NCBI GenBank assembly: GCA_934647305.1
Contig: CAKUFI010000015.1
Coordinates: forward strand, 1-46,679
Length of the DNA: 46,679 nucleotides
Source: an uncultured Clostridia bacterium
GTDB lineage: Bacteria > Bacillota > Clostridia > Christensenellales > Aristaeellaceae
Reading direction: 5' to 3'
Position 1 is the stretch's first letter. The number at the start of each line of letters is the position of its first letter. Of the stretch, positions 16,199-24,276 are shown piece after piece. Below the pieces are notes generated by a model that ran no database searches, had not been told where the DNA came from, and saw only the letters and a program-made list of their open reading frames with translations. The position numbers and the translations under genes were made by a program.

Positions 16199-17224
16199 AT
16201 GGCCAAACACCTGAAGAAGCATGCCGGCCGGCATGTTGTTCGCACGCTCATCGCGTTTCTGCTGCTGGTATTGCTGGTGGGCGGCGTGTATTACGCACTC
16301 CTGCGCAGGGAAAACAGCCTGACCGAAAAGCTGGTGAAGGCGGCCGCGACTCATACGCCCGAACCGACGGCGCAGGTGACCGACACCCCCGCGCCCACCG
16401 CGTCGCCCCTGCCGACCGACACGCCCGTGCTGACCGACGCGCCGCAGAGCACCCAGAGCATGCCCGTGCAGCCCGGCGCGACCGGCGAACCGACTCCGGT
16501 CGTCAACCTGACCGAGTCGCCAACCCAGCCCGCAACTGCCGCGCCGACCGACACGCCCACGGCCGAACCCACTCCCGAGCCGACCGCCGAGCCTGAGCAG
16601 GTTCCCGCCGCCGAACCGGTGGAGCTGGACTTCCCCTACTATATCGAAGTTGACCGCGGCCAGCACGTCGTGCGCGTGTACACCGTGGACGAGAACGGCG
16701 AGTACTCGATTCTGGCGCGCACGATGATCTGCACGACCGACCTGTACGCCAACAAGCCGGGCGACGGCCTGTACCGCATGGACGGCCAGAAGATCCGCTG
16801 GGGCTCCAGTCTGCTGGGCGAGAACCAGTTCCAGTACGCCACCCGCATCTGCGGAAAGCTCCTGTTCCACTCGATCAACTATTCGCTGCAGTATCCGGAC
16901 ATGATCAAGCCCGAGTCCTACGCCACGCTGGGCACCGCCGGCTCCGAGGGCAGCGTGCTGCTGCTGGCCGCCGACGCGAAGTGGATTTACGACAACGTGC
17001 CCGCTGGCACGCCCGTGCGCTTCCTGAGCACCGAGCCCGATTCGGCGCTGCTTGAGAGCCTGGCCGCGCCCGCGCTTGGCAAGAGCGGCTACGACCCCAC
17101 CGACCCGCGCGACAACAACCCGGACTATGATCCCTCCTACGAGGCGAGCAAGCCCGAGGTGACGCCCTATCCCGGCGTGACCCCCGCGCCGACCGACAGC
17201 TGGGAGTTCCGCACCTATCCGTAA
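16199..17224 (+). CDS. YkuD-fold (L,D-transpeptidase-like) protein with Ser in place of catalytic Cys
   Basis: A single transmembrane anchor (about residues 12-35) is followed by a Thr/Pro/Glu-rich linker (about 52-140) and a YkuD-like domain (about 143-285). Recognisable parts are PYYIEVDRGQHVVRVYT, QYATRICGKLLFHS and DAKWIYDNVPAGTPV. In active enzymes the stretch before DAKWIYDN reads SxGCVRL; here it is SEGSVLL. The nucleophile position is Ser252 (AGC, 16952-16954) and the following Arg is Leu. Crosslinking activity is therefore doubtful; it may bind peptidoglycan without catalysis. ATG 16199 has GAGGG at 16186-16190; the alternative ATG 16178 has no good site. It is monocistronic between its promoter and terminator. 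Confidence 0.8.
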   Translation: MAKHLKKHAGRHVVRTLIAFLLLVLLVGGVYYALLRRENSLTEKLVKAAATHTPEPTAQVTDTPAPTASPLPTDTPVLTDAPQSTQSMPVQPGATGEPTPVVNLTESPTQPATAAPTDTPTAEPTPEPTAEPEQVPAAEPVELDFPYYIEVDRGQHVVRVYTVDENGEYSILARTMICTTDLYANKPGDGLYRMDGQKIRWGSSLLGENQFQYATRICGKLLFHSINYSLQYPDMIKPESYATLGTAGSEGSVLLLAADAKWIYDNVPAGTPVRFLSTEPDSALLESLAAPALGKSGYDPTDPRDNNPDYDPSYEASKPEVTPYPGVTPAPTDSWEFRTYP

Positions 17225-17240
17225 TCACTCGAGACAAACC

Positions 17241-17272
17241 AAATCCTCCGCATGGCTTCATGCGGAGGATTT
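17241..17272 (+). terminator. Intrinsic terminator after the YkuD-fold gene
   Basis: A perfect 14-bp inverted repeat (AAATCCTCCGCATG with CATGCGGAGGATTT, loop GCTT) lies 16 bp after the stop. It carries A- and T-tracts at both ends and could work in either direction. Confidence 0.75.
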
Positions 17273-17316
17273 AATCTGCCTGTGTTGCAATGGCACCGGA
17301 ATTTCGGCGGCAGACG

Positions 17317-17325
17317 TGCTATACT
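17317..17325 (+). promoter_or_regulatory. Extended -10 promoter for the ABC transporter operon
   Basis: TG-C-TATACT (17317-17325) is an extended -10 element 35 bp before the substrate-binding protein start. No matching -35 is present at 17 bp; TTGCAA at 17285 is too far away. Confidence 0.5.
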
Positions 17326-17359
17326 TTCACTCGAAACCGAGAAAGGAAGTGCGTTTCAT

Positions 17360-18340
17360 ATGAAAAAGCTGGTAAGTATCGCGCTGGCGCTTGTGCTGGC
17401 GCTGGGAATGTGCCTGAGCGCGGGCGCGCAGGAGGACGCGGCGATTCGCGTGGCCTCGCTCAAGGGCCCGACGACGATGGGCATGGCCAAGCTGATAAAG
17501 GACAGCGAGGCCGGAACGACTCAGAACAAGTATGAATTCACGATGGCGGGCGCGGCGGACGAGATCGTGCCGCTGATGGTTCGCGGCGAGCTGGACATGG
17601 CGCTGATTCCGTGCAACCTGGCGAGCGTCCTGTACAACAACACCAAGGGCGCGGTCGAGGTGCTGGCGGTCAACACGCTGGGCGTTTTGTACGTGCTCGA
17701 GGCGGGCGACACGGTGAACAGCGTCGCCGACCTGGCGGGCAAGACGGTCTACTCCACCGGCAAGAACACCACCCCGCAGTACGCGCTCAACTATGTGCTG
17801 GCCAAAAACGGCCTGGATCCCGAGAAGGACCTGACCGTGGAGTACAAGAGCGAGGCGACCGAGGTGGCCGCGGCGCTGGCAAACGGCAGCGCGACGCTGG
17901 CCATGCTGCCCCAGCCCTTCGTGACCAGCGTGCTGATGCAGAACCAGAACGTGCGCGTGGCGCTGAGCCTGACCGAGGAGTGGAACAAGGTCAGCGACGG
18001 CAGCGACCTGGTGACTGGCGTGGTCGTGGCGCGCAGGGAGTTCGTGGAGAGCCATCCCGAGCAGGTCGAGGCCTTCCTTGAGGAGTACGCCGCCTCGACC
18101 GAGTACGTGGTCGCCCACCCCGCCGAGGCCTCGGTGTGGATTGAGGAGCTGGGCGTGGTGGCCAAGGCCGCGCTGGCCGAGAAGGCCATTCCCCAGTGCA
18201 ACATCGTCTGCATCACCGGCGAGGAAATGAAGAAAGACGTTTCCGGCTATCTGGCCGCGCTGTGCGAGCAGAACCCGGAGGCCGTGGGAGGAACTCTGCC
18301 TGATGACGCGTTCTACTACATCCCCGAGGTGGGTGAATAA
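17360..18340 (+). CDS. ABC transporter substrate-binding protein, NitT/TauT (NMT1-like) family
   Basis: A Sec signal peptide (MKKLVSIALALVLALGMCLSAGA) precedes a periplasmic-binding fold. Recognisable parts are VASLKGPTTMGMAKLIK, DIALIP-like DMALIPCNLASVLYN, DLAGKTVYSTGKNTTPQYAL and AHPAEASVWI. This is the layout of NMT1/SsuA/ThiY-type binding proteins for small organic anions or thiamine precursors; the ligand is not evident. The start at 17360 is supported by AAAGGA at 17342-17347. A weak C at residue 18 is not a convincing lipobox. It overlaps the permease gene by 38 bp and is the first gene of a four-gene operon. Confidence 0.88.
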   Translation: MKKLVSIALALVLALGMCLSAGAQEDAAIRVASLKGPTTMGMAKLIKDSEAGTTQNKYEFTMAGAADEIVPLMVRGELDMALIPCNLASVLYNNTKGAVEVLAVNTLGVLYVLEAGDTVNSVADLAGKTVYSTGKNTTPQYALNYVLAKNGLDPEKDLTVEYKSEATEVAAALANGSATLAMLPQPFVTSVLMQNQNVRVALSLTEEWNKVSDGSDLVTGVVVARREFVESHPEQVEAFLEEYAASTEYVVAHPAEASVWIEELGVVAKAALAEKAIPQCNIVCITGEEMKKDVSGYLAALCEQNPEAVGGTLPDDAFYYIPEVGE

Positions 18341-19076
18341 ACTGTACAAGGCGCTGGCCGTCGCGTTTTGGCTGGGCGTTTGGCAGCTTCTGAGCAGCCT
18401 GATCGGACAGGAGATACTGATCGTATCTCCTGTTCGGGCTGTCCGGACGCTGCTTTCCTTTTTGGGTAAGGGCTCGTTTTACCGGGCGGTGGGCTTCACG
18501 CTGACGCGGATACTAGCCGGCTTTTTGCTGGGGTTCGCGCTGGGTATCCCGATGGCGCTGCTGTCGCGCAGGTTTTCGGCGGCGCGTATCCTGCTCTCGC
18601 CGCTGATGCACGCGGTGCGCGCCACGCCGGTGGCCTCGTTTGTGATCCTGGCGCTGGTGTTTATCCGGGCGCGGCGGCTGTCGGTGTTCATCTCGTTTTT
18701 GATGGTGCTGCCGGTGGCCTACTCAAACCTTCTGGCGGGTCTGGACAGCGCGGATCAGGCGCTGCTTGAAATGGCGAAGGTGTTTCGGGTGGGCAGGCTC
18801 CGGCAACTGCGAGAAATCTACCTGCCGGCCGCGTATCCGGCGCTGCTGAGCGCGTGCGAGCTGTCGCTGGGCATGTGCTGGAAGGCGGGGGTGGCGGCAG
18901 AGGTGATCGGCCTGCCCGACGGGAGCATCGGCGAAGCGCTGTACCAGGCGAAAATCTTCTTCAGTACGCCCGAGCTGTTCGCCTGGACGCTGGCGATTAT
19001 CCTGATCAGCCTGATGCTCGAAAAGGCGGTCATGCGGCTTTTGGGCCTGCTCAGGCGAAGAATGGAGGCGGCGTGA
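18303..19076 (+). CDS. ABC transporter permease, NitT/TauT family
   Basis: This is a multi-pass membrane protein of 257 residues with about six helices and the BPD_transp_1 fold. The loop that docks the ATPase is visible as EMAKVFRVGRLRQLREIYLPAAYPALL, with the Gly-Leu/Pro pattern following. It forms the channel for the preceding binding protein. ATG 18303, with GGAGGA at 18287-18292, lies inside the 3' end of the binding-protein gene. Its stop overlaps the ATPase start (TGATG). Confidence 0.9.
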   Translation: MTRSTTSPRWVNKLYKALAVAFWLGVWQLLSSLIGQEILIVSPVRAVRTLLSFLGKGSFYRAVGFTLTRILAGFLLGFALGIPMALLSRRFSAARILLSPLMHAVRATPVASFVILALVFIRARRLSVFISFLMVLPVAYSNLLAGLDSADQALLEMAKVFRVGRLRQLREIYLPAAYPALLSACELSLGMCWKAGVAAEVIGLPDGSIGEALYQAKIFFSTPELFAWTLAIILISLMLEKAVMRLLGLLRRRMEAA

Positions 19077-19666
19077 TGGCGGTCGAGATCAGGAGCCTGT
19101 GCAAGGCTTTTGGGGCGCACAAGGTGCTGGAAAATTTCTGCGCGACGCTGCCGGAGAGCGGCGTGGTCGAGGTCTGCGGGCGCTCCGGCGCGGGAAAAAC
19201 CACGCTGTTTCGCATTCTGCTGGGGCTTGAAACCGCCGACTCGGGCGAAATCGCCGGGCTTGAGGGCTGGCGGCTCGGCGCGGTGTTTCAGGAGGACAGG
19301 CTGCTTCCCCACAGGAGCGCTGTGGACAATGTGCGTTTCGTGTGCGGAGCGAGCGAGGCGGAGATCCTCAGTCACCTGGAGCAGGTGGGCCTGGGCGCGC
19401 AGGCCGGGCAGCGCGTGTGCGACTACAGCGGCGGCATGAGGCGGCGCGCGGCCATCGTGCGGGCGGTGCTGTACCCCTGCCGGGCGCTGCTGCTGGACGA
19501 GCCGTTCAAGGGCCTGGACGAGGAGACGAGGGCGCAGGTCATCGCCTACCTGAGAAAATACTGCGCCGGGCGGCTGGTGCTGCTGGCGACGCACGACCAC
19601 GAGGAGGCGCGCGCGATGGGCGCGATTGTCCGACTGGAGATTGGAGGAGAAACGAATGAACCGTGA
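19076..19666 (+). CDS. ABC transporter ATP-binding protein, NitT/TauT family
   Basis: The ATPase subunit has Walker A GRSGAGKTT, Q-loop VFQEDRLLPH, signature YSGGM (a short form of LSGGQ), Walker B ALLLDEPFKGLD and H-loop ATHD. At 196 residues it is compact and lacks a C-terminal regulatory extension. It starts within the permease stop and ends 11 bp inside the arylamine N-acetyltransferase gene, so all four genes appear to be one translationally coupled unit. Confidence 0.92.
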   Translation: MAVEIRSLCKAFGAHKVLENFCATLPESGVVEVCGRSGAGKTTLFRILLGLETADSGEIAGLEGWRLGAVFQEDRLLPHRSAVDNVRFVCGASEAEILSHLEQVGLGAQAGQRVCDYSGGMRRRAAIVRAVLYPCRALLLDEPFKGLDEETRAQVIAYLRKYCAGRLVLLATHDHEEARAMGAIVRLEIGGETNEP

Positions 19667-20432
19667 GAAAATGATCGAGGCGTATCTTGAGCGGCTGGAG
19701 CTGACCGGCATCGACCGCCGACCGACGCGACAAAACCTTCAGGCGCTTCAGCAGGCGCACCTGTATCATATCCCCTATGAAAATCTGGATGTGATGCGCG
19801 GCGTGCCGCTGTCACTGGAGATCGACGACCTGTTTCGCAAGATCGTGCTGAACCATCGCGGCGGCTACTGCTTCGAGCTCAACGGGCTGTTTTCCTGGTT
19901 GCTGAGCGAGCTGGGGTACGAGGTCACCGGCTACTTCGCGCGCTTCCTGCGCAGCGCGGGCGACACGATTCCCATGCGCGGGCATCAGGTCATGCGGGTG
20001 CAGCCGGTCGACTGCGAGGAGGCCTATCTGGTGGACGCGGCGACCGGGTGCGGCTCGCCCGACACGCCCATCTGCCTGAAGGAGGGCGCGCTGCTGACCC
20101 AGCCCACCGGGCGCTACCGCATGACGCGGCAGGCGGACGGGACCTGGCTGCTGCAGGAGTGGCACGGGGAAGCGTGGCAGAAGCTGTACTCCTTCAGCGA
20201 GGAGCCGCAGCTGCCCGTGGATTACCGCGTCGCGTCCTATTTCTGCGAGCACGCGCCCGAGTCCACCTCCCGGCAGAAGTGGATTGTCAACCTGCGCACG
20301 CTGAACGGCCGCTACACCGTCGACGGCGACCAGTTCAAGCACTTCGAGGGCGACCAGGTCGAGGTGATCGTGCCCCAGACGCAGGAGGAACGCGACCGGC
20401 TGCTCAGGCAGTGGTACGGCATCGTGCTGTAA
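19656..20432 (+). CDS. Arylamine N-acetyltransferase family protein
   Basis: This cytoplasmic acetyl-CoA-dependent enzyme has the Cys-His-Asp triad of the NAT family: Cys72 in RGGYCFELNGLF, His110 in MRGHQVMRV and Asp127 in YLVDAATG. The N-terminal YLERLELTG and HLYHIPYENLDV motifs are typical. The 258 residues are normal. The start codon lies inside the end of the ABC ATPase gene, with GGAGGAG just upstream, which ties its expression to the transporter. The import substrate may be an amine or a precursor that this enzyme modifies; that link is inference. A bidirectional terminator follows. Confidence 0.88.
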   Translation: MNREKMIEAYLERLELTGIDRRPTRQNLQALQQAHLYHIPYENLDVMRGVPLSLEIDDLFRKIVLNHRGGYCFELNGLFSWLLSELGYEVTGYFARFLRSAGDTIPMRGHQVMRVQPVDCEEAYLVDAATGCGSPDTPICLKEGALLTQPTGRYRMTRQADGTWLLQEWHGEAWQKLYSFSEEPQLPVDYRVASYFCEHAPESTSRQKWIVNLRTLNGRYTVDGDQFKHFEGDQVEVIVPQTQEERDRLLRQWYGIVL

Positions 20433-20458
20433 GCGGGCCTCACCATTTTCAGGGAAAG

Positions 20459-20493
20459 AAAAGGAACCGTCCCATTTCGGGGCGGTTCCTTTT
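20459..20493. terminator. Bidirectional terminator between convergent genes
   Basis: A 15-bp stem (AAAAGGAACCGTCCC with GGGGCGGTTCCTTTT, one G-T pair) with loop ATTTC has A- and T-tracts at its two ends. It separates the NAT gene (+) from the Gfo/Idh/MocA gene (-). Confidence 0.85.
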
Positions 20494-20503
20494 GGATATG
20501 CGA

Positions 20504-21547
20504 TTACAGCTCGATCATCTTGCCGGTGCGGGCAGACTCGAACGCGGCCTCCAGCACGCGGAATACGGCGCGAACCTGCTCGGGCTTGACGATCAGCTCG
20601 GCCTTGCCGTCCACCGCGTCGCGGATGTTGGCGTAGTATTCGGTCAGGTCGGCCGGGGAGTCGGGCAGCTCGGTCTCGACGATTTCCTTCTTGCCGCGGG
20701 GGGCGAAGGTGCGGGTGGGGCCGGAGGTGGTCATGACGACGATTTCCTCGGGCTCGACGGTCTCGTCCACCTTGATGATGCCGCCGTTGCGGGTGAAGTC
20801 GTTGATGTAGCAGGTGCCCTTATCGCCCAGGATCATCCAGCGCGGCAGCTGCTTGAGCACCCAGGTGCCGATTTCCATCTGGATATGCGCGCCGTTCTTG
20901 AGGTCCATGAGCAGGTAGAAGTAGTCCTCGACCTCGGGGGTCTTGACGTTTTCGGTTTTGCAGAACACGCTCTTGACCGAGTCGAAGCCCAGCATCCACA
21001 GCAGCTGGTCGATGAAGTGCACGCCCCAGTCGTAGATCATTCCGCCGCCGTGCTTCTTCTCGGCGCGCCAGCCGAACATGGCGCCGCGGGAGCCGTGCAG
21101 GCGGGACTGAATGGAGTAGATATGGCCCAGCTCGCCCGACTCGATGACCTCCTTGGCGATGCGGAAGTCCTTGTCCCAGCGGCGGTTCTGGTGCACGGTG
21201 AAGAGCACGTGGTTCTCCTTCGAGGTCGCGATCATCTTGTCAACCTCGGCCAGGGACATGGCCACGGGCTTTTCGGAGATGACGTGCTTGCCGGCCTTCA
21301 TCGCGGCGCAGGCCAGCTCGCAGTGCACGTCGTTGGGAGTCGCCACCAGCACGACGTTGAACAGGTCGCTCTTCAGGAACTCGTCCAGCGTGTCAAAGCC
21401 GGCCAGGCCGATTTCGCGGGCCTCCTGCACGCGCTCGGGCAGGATGTCGTACGCCGCGACCACCTCGACGCCCTCCACCTTGGGAGCGTTCTTCAGGTGC
21501 CAGTGTCCCATGTAGCCAAAACCGATAATACCAAGTTTCACACCCAT
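20504..21547 (-). CDS. Gfo/Idh/MocA family oxidoreductase
   Basis: This NAD(P)-dependent sugar or inositol-type dehydrogenase has a Rossmann domain (1-125) with GIIGFGYMGHWHLKN, ATPNDVH and the EKP motif in HVISEKPVAM. A C-terminal GFO_IDH_MocA_C domain carries GGGMIYDWGVHFIDQLLWMLG, where the Asp/His pair is the usual catalytic region. I start at the second ATG (MGVKLGI) because GGAGG precedes it and the Rossmann strand follows immediately. The substrate is unknown. The next minus-strand gene upstream encodes a beta-helix protein, suggesting a shared carbohydrate role. Confidence 0.92.
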   Translation of the reverse strand: MGVKLGIIGFGYMGHWHLKNAPKVEGVEVVAAYDILPERVQEAREIGLAGFDTLDEFLKSDLFNVVLVATPNDVHCELACAAMKAGKHVISEKPVAMSLAEVDKMIATSKENHVLFTVHQNRRWDKDFRIAKEVIESGELGHIYSIQSRLHGSRGAMFGWRAEKKHGGGMIYDWGVHFIDQLLWMLGFDSVKSVFCKTENVKTPEVEDYFYLLMDLKNGAHIQMEIGTWVLKQLPRWMILGDKGTCYINDFTRNGGIIKVDETVEPEEIVVMTTSGPTRTFAPRGKKEIVETELPDSPADLTEYYANIRDAVDGKAELIVKPEQVRAVFRVLEAAFESARTGKMIEL

Positions 21548-21631
21548 TGTTTCATCCTCCATTCATCAATGTCCGGATTCGCAAGTTTGCATTTTTATAA
21601 GTTCTCAGGGGGAAGACCCTGCTAACTCCGT

Positions 21632-22993
21632 TCAATCGAGCCGCTCCATGCATTCGACTTCGCCGCGCCCGGTCGAGTTCCCATCGCCGTTCACGTCGTC
21701 GAAGACCGGGCAGAATACCTCGGCGCGCATGTCCAAGGGCCGCCTGCCGTTGACGAGCACGTCCTTAAAGGCGAGCGTGTCCACGCGGCAGGAGACGTAT
21801 GGGTCGAAGATTTCCATCTCGCCCAGCCGCACCGACTTGGGCCCGACCACGGCCAGGAAGGCCATCGGGCAGCCCGCGTCCTTGGTCAGGCGGATGTTCT
21901 CGAAGCAGACGTGGCCGAGGTTCGCGCCGATTTCGAACGCCCCGAACGCGCCGCGCACCGGGTCTGCGTTCAGGTATTCGGCAAAGCGGTCGATCGGGCC
22001 GCGCAGGTTCACGTCGATGTCCTCGAAGAAAATCCAGTCCCCGCTGCCCACGCCGCCCCGTTCGGGCCGCTCGGCTCCGACGCGGTAGCGGGGCGTCTGG
22101 TAGTACATTTTGAAGGTATCGACGCCTCTGACCCGGCGAATGATCGCGTTCGTCAGCGAGCAGTCCACGCTCGCGCCGTCCGCATAGAAATACATGCCCG
22201 GCTCGATGCGCAGCGCCTTGTAGCGGCTGTCCGCGGACAGCTCCAGGTCTTCGCACAGCACGGTGTCCATCGGGCCGAAGTCCACTGAAGAATCCTGCCA
22301 GTCGTACATGTTGAGCGCCACCAGGTCGTCGCCCACCTGGCCGCGAACCCTGCGCACGAGCAGATTGCGCGTGTTGCCGTTTATGTGCAGGCCGTCGGCG
22401 AAGCATTCCTCGAAGGTTATGTCCTCGAGCAGGACGTTCGACGCGTCGCCCAGCTGCACGGCGAAGCCCGCCGTATGCCGGAAGGTCAGGCCGGAGAGTG
22501 TCAGATGGTCGACGCAGTTGAAGAACAGGCAGGTCGACACGCCGTAGAAGGAGCGCGCCTCGTCGTACATTCCCGTGGAGCCATAGCCCCTGCGCCGGTC
22601 GCTGCTTTCCTCCCAGCGCCCGCCCACAATGGCGATATTGCGGTCGCGCGCGCCCTTACGGACGGGATAATGCGTGCCGTCCTGCGTGCGTTCGTTGCGC
22701 AGCAGGAGAAGACGCGCATCCGGCTTCAGGCGAAGCACCGCCCGTTCGTCGGCCTCGATGCGCCGGTTGGAGGGGATGACCACGCCGCCCGAGAGCAGGT
22801 ATTCGCCCGCGGGGATGCGCACGATTTCATGTTCCCTGAGCGCCGCGCTCAGCGCCCGCGTCCAGTCGTCCCCATCGGCGAGCGGCCGGTACTCGGTCAG
22901 GGAGACCGCGTCGGTCAGAAGCGCCTGCAGGCGGCGGTTCTCCCGCTCCATCTCGGCGAGGCGATTGACGATCTCTTGCTTTTTCGCATTCAT
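21632..22993 (-). CDS. Right-handed beta-helix (pectate-lyase-like fold) protein
   Basis: An N-terminal coiled-coil-like helix (MNAKKQEIVNRLAEMERENRRLQ) precedes a parallel beta-helix of about 400 residues. The helix shows stacked N-V/I-x-(L/F) turns such as FFNCVDHLTLSGLTFRHTAGFAVQLGDASNVLLEDITF and a GDDLVALN stretch like that of family 28 glycosidases. No signal peptide is seen, so a cytoplasmic role on small carbohydrates is possible. ATG 22993 has GGAGGA eight bases upstream. It lies 84 bp upstream of the Gfo/Idh/MocA gene on the same strand. The exact enzyme activity is not assigned. An AGTATA sequence at 23036-23041 (TATACT on the minus strand) may be its -10. Confidence 0.75.
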   Translation of the reverse strand: MNAKKQEIVNRLAEMERENRRLQALLTDAVSLTEYRPLADGDDWTRALSAALREHEIVRIPAGEYLLSGGVVIPSNRRIEADERAVLRLKPDARLLLLRNERTQDGTHYPVRKGARDRNIAIVGGRWEESSDRRRGYGSTGMYDEARSFYGVSTCLFFNCVDHLTLSGLTFRHTAGFAVQLGDASNVLLEDITFEECFADGLHINGNTRNLLVRRVRGQVGDDLVALNMYDWQDSSVDFGPMDTVLCEDLELSADSRYKALRIEPGMYFYADGASVDCSLTNAIIRRVRGVDTFKMYYQTPRYRVGAERPERGGVGSGDWIFFEDIDVNLRGPIDRFAEYLNADPVRGAFGAFEIGANLGHVCFENIRLTKDAGCPMAFLAVVGPKSVRLGEMEIFDPYVSCRVDTLAFKDVLVNGRRPLDMRAEVFCPVFDDVNGDGNSTGRGEVECMERLD

Positions 22994-23257
22994 GAGGGTA
23001 TTCCTCCCGTGCATAGCGCTTCTCTCGGCGAGAATAGTATAACATCCTTCCTGCGGAAAGAAAAGCGATTATTTTGCCTATTTTATGCACTTTTTTGCTT
23101 ATCGCGCTTTTGCTTTCGGGAAAGAGTGCGGTTTGAAAAAGGGTCTGCGCCGCGGCAGGAGCGCCCCGGCCGGGAAAATTTCGCCGGGCGGCAGGGAAGC
23201 GGCACGCTGCATCGAATTCTTATAATGTATAGATTTTTTGCGGGCGGGGGCGGTCGT

Positions 23258-23926
23258 ATGACGGATCGAGAGGCGCTGGCCGGGATGCTTGCCTTCGTGA
23301 ATCGTGGCCCCGAGGCGGCGGACGAGCAGGCCCGGGCGCTGCTGGAAAAGTACCGGACGCTGGAGCGCGTGCTGGAAAACAGCGAGGATCTGCTCCGGGG
23401 AATCGGTGGCCTCAGCTCGAGCGGCGCGCTGCTTCTGAGCGCCTTTCCCGCGCTGGCGCGCAGGGTAAGCGCGGAAGGCCTGGGCGAGCGGCCGGTGATC
23501 GCGCGCTTTTCCGACCTGCAGCCGCTGATGGACGCGCTGTACCTGGGCAAGCGGCAGGAGGAGCTGTACCTGCTCTCGCTCAACCGCCGCTGCGAGCTGC
23601 TCTGTGCGCGGCAGATTCTCAAGGGCACGCTGTGTGAGGTGTGCCTGTCGGCGCGGCTGGTGGTGGAGGCGGTGCTGGAGACGCGCGCCGAGCTGGTCGT
23701 GTTGTGCCACAATCACCCGGCCGGAAACCCGCGCTTTTCGATGGCCGACGTGGCGACCATGCGCCATTTCCTGCCGCTAATGGCCCGGCTGGGCATACCG
23801 GTTGTGGATCATGCGCTGTACGCCGGCACGAGAATCCGCAGCATGCGCGCCGAGGGACGCATCAACGAGCGTGTCTGGACGGCAACCGGGCGGGGCAACA
23901 TTCCGCGCGGAAGCTGGCTGGGATAA
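23258..23926 (+). CDS. radC: RadC-family JAB-domain protein
   Basis: An N-terminal helix-hairpin-helix-like region (about 1-75, LLRGIGGLSSSGALLLSAFPAL) precedes the JAMM/RadC domain. The metal-binding motif is complete: CHNHPAGNPRFSMADV has His151, His153, Ser161 and Asp164, followed by GIPVVDHALY. The 222 residues match RadC (UPF0758). Despite the name, a DNA-repair role is not established for the family. The start at ATG 23258 is tentative; ATG 23225 is also in frame, and the frame is open far upstream without coding character. TATAAT at 23221-23226 lacks a clear -35. Confidence 0.9.
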   Translation: MTDREALAGMLAFVNRGPEAADEQARALLEKYRTLERVLENSEDLLRGIGGLSSSGALLLSAFPALARRVSAEGLGERPVIARFSDLQPLMDALYLGKRQEELYLLSLNRRCELLCARQILKGTLCEVCLSARLVVEAVLETRAELVVLCHNHPAGNPRFSMADVATMRHFLPLMARLGIPVVDHALYAGTRIRSMRAEGRINERVWTATGRGNIPRGSWLG

Positions 23927-24276
23927 AAAAAGGGGGAGGGCTATGCGGCTCTCTCTCGTTTTTTAAGATCCTGACGAGTGGAGTATCCTCCCCACCAGGC
24001 GGCCGCCTTCACCGGTTTTGCCGAAAGCCCTCAGATCTTCGGGCGCAGAGACTGCAATGAAGCGCTTTTTCTGGAAAATGGAATCTTCGGAACCGCCTCG
24101 TGCCCACACTATGTATTTGTACCGAATCGGCAACGCCGACAGAAAATCCGCAGGAAATTCCTGCGGATTCGAAGACCTCGGCCGCTTCAGCCTATGGCGG
24201 CCGATGGTCGTCGCCAGGATGCGCGGCAGCAAGTGGCAGTCGGCCCTGCCGACCAGGCTCAGCCTGCCCGGAGAAA
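23927..24276. other. Intergenic region between convergent genes, with modular repeat
   Basis: This 350-bp gap separates radC (+) from the WG-repeat gene (-). Positions 23930-24130 show no gene or clear terminator beyond a T-run near 23958-23964. Positions 24145-24270 hold one copy of the three-module hairpin repeat that is abundant at 43.3-44.1 and 46 kb. Confidence 0.7.
24145..24270 (-). repeat. Modular hairpin repeat, copy 1 (modules C-B-A)
   Basis: Module C is a perfect 10-bp hairpin (AATCCGCAGG with CCTGCGGATT, 24145-24169). Module B (24174-24209) reads on the minus strand as a stem around the loop CCATAGGCTGAAG. A GGCAGCAAGTGGC box follows (24225-24237), then palindrome A, GTCGGCCCTGCCGAC (24239-24253), and a second small palindrome, CAGGCTCAGCCTG. 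The module order is the same as at 43740-43845. Confidence 0.8.

Noticed and set aside
17285..17325. TTGCAA as -35 for the TATACT at 17320
   Set aside because: The spacing is 29 bp, far from the 16-18 bp needed; the extended -10 TG is the better explanation.
20048..21625. A 525-codon plus-strand frame
   Set aside because: It reads through the end of the NAT gene, the bidirectional terminator and the antisense of the Gfo/Idh/MocA gene.
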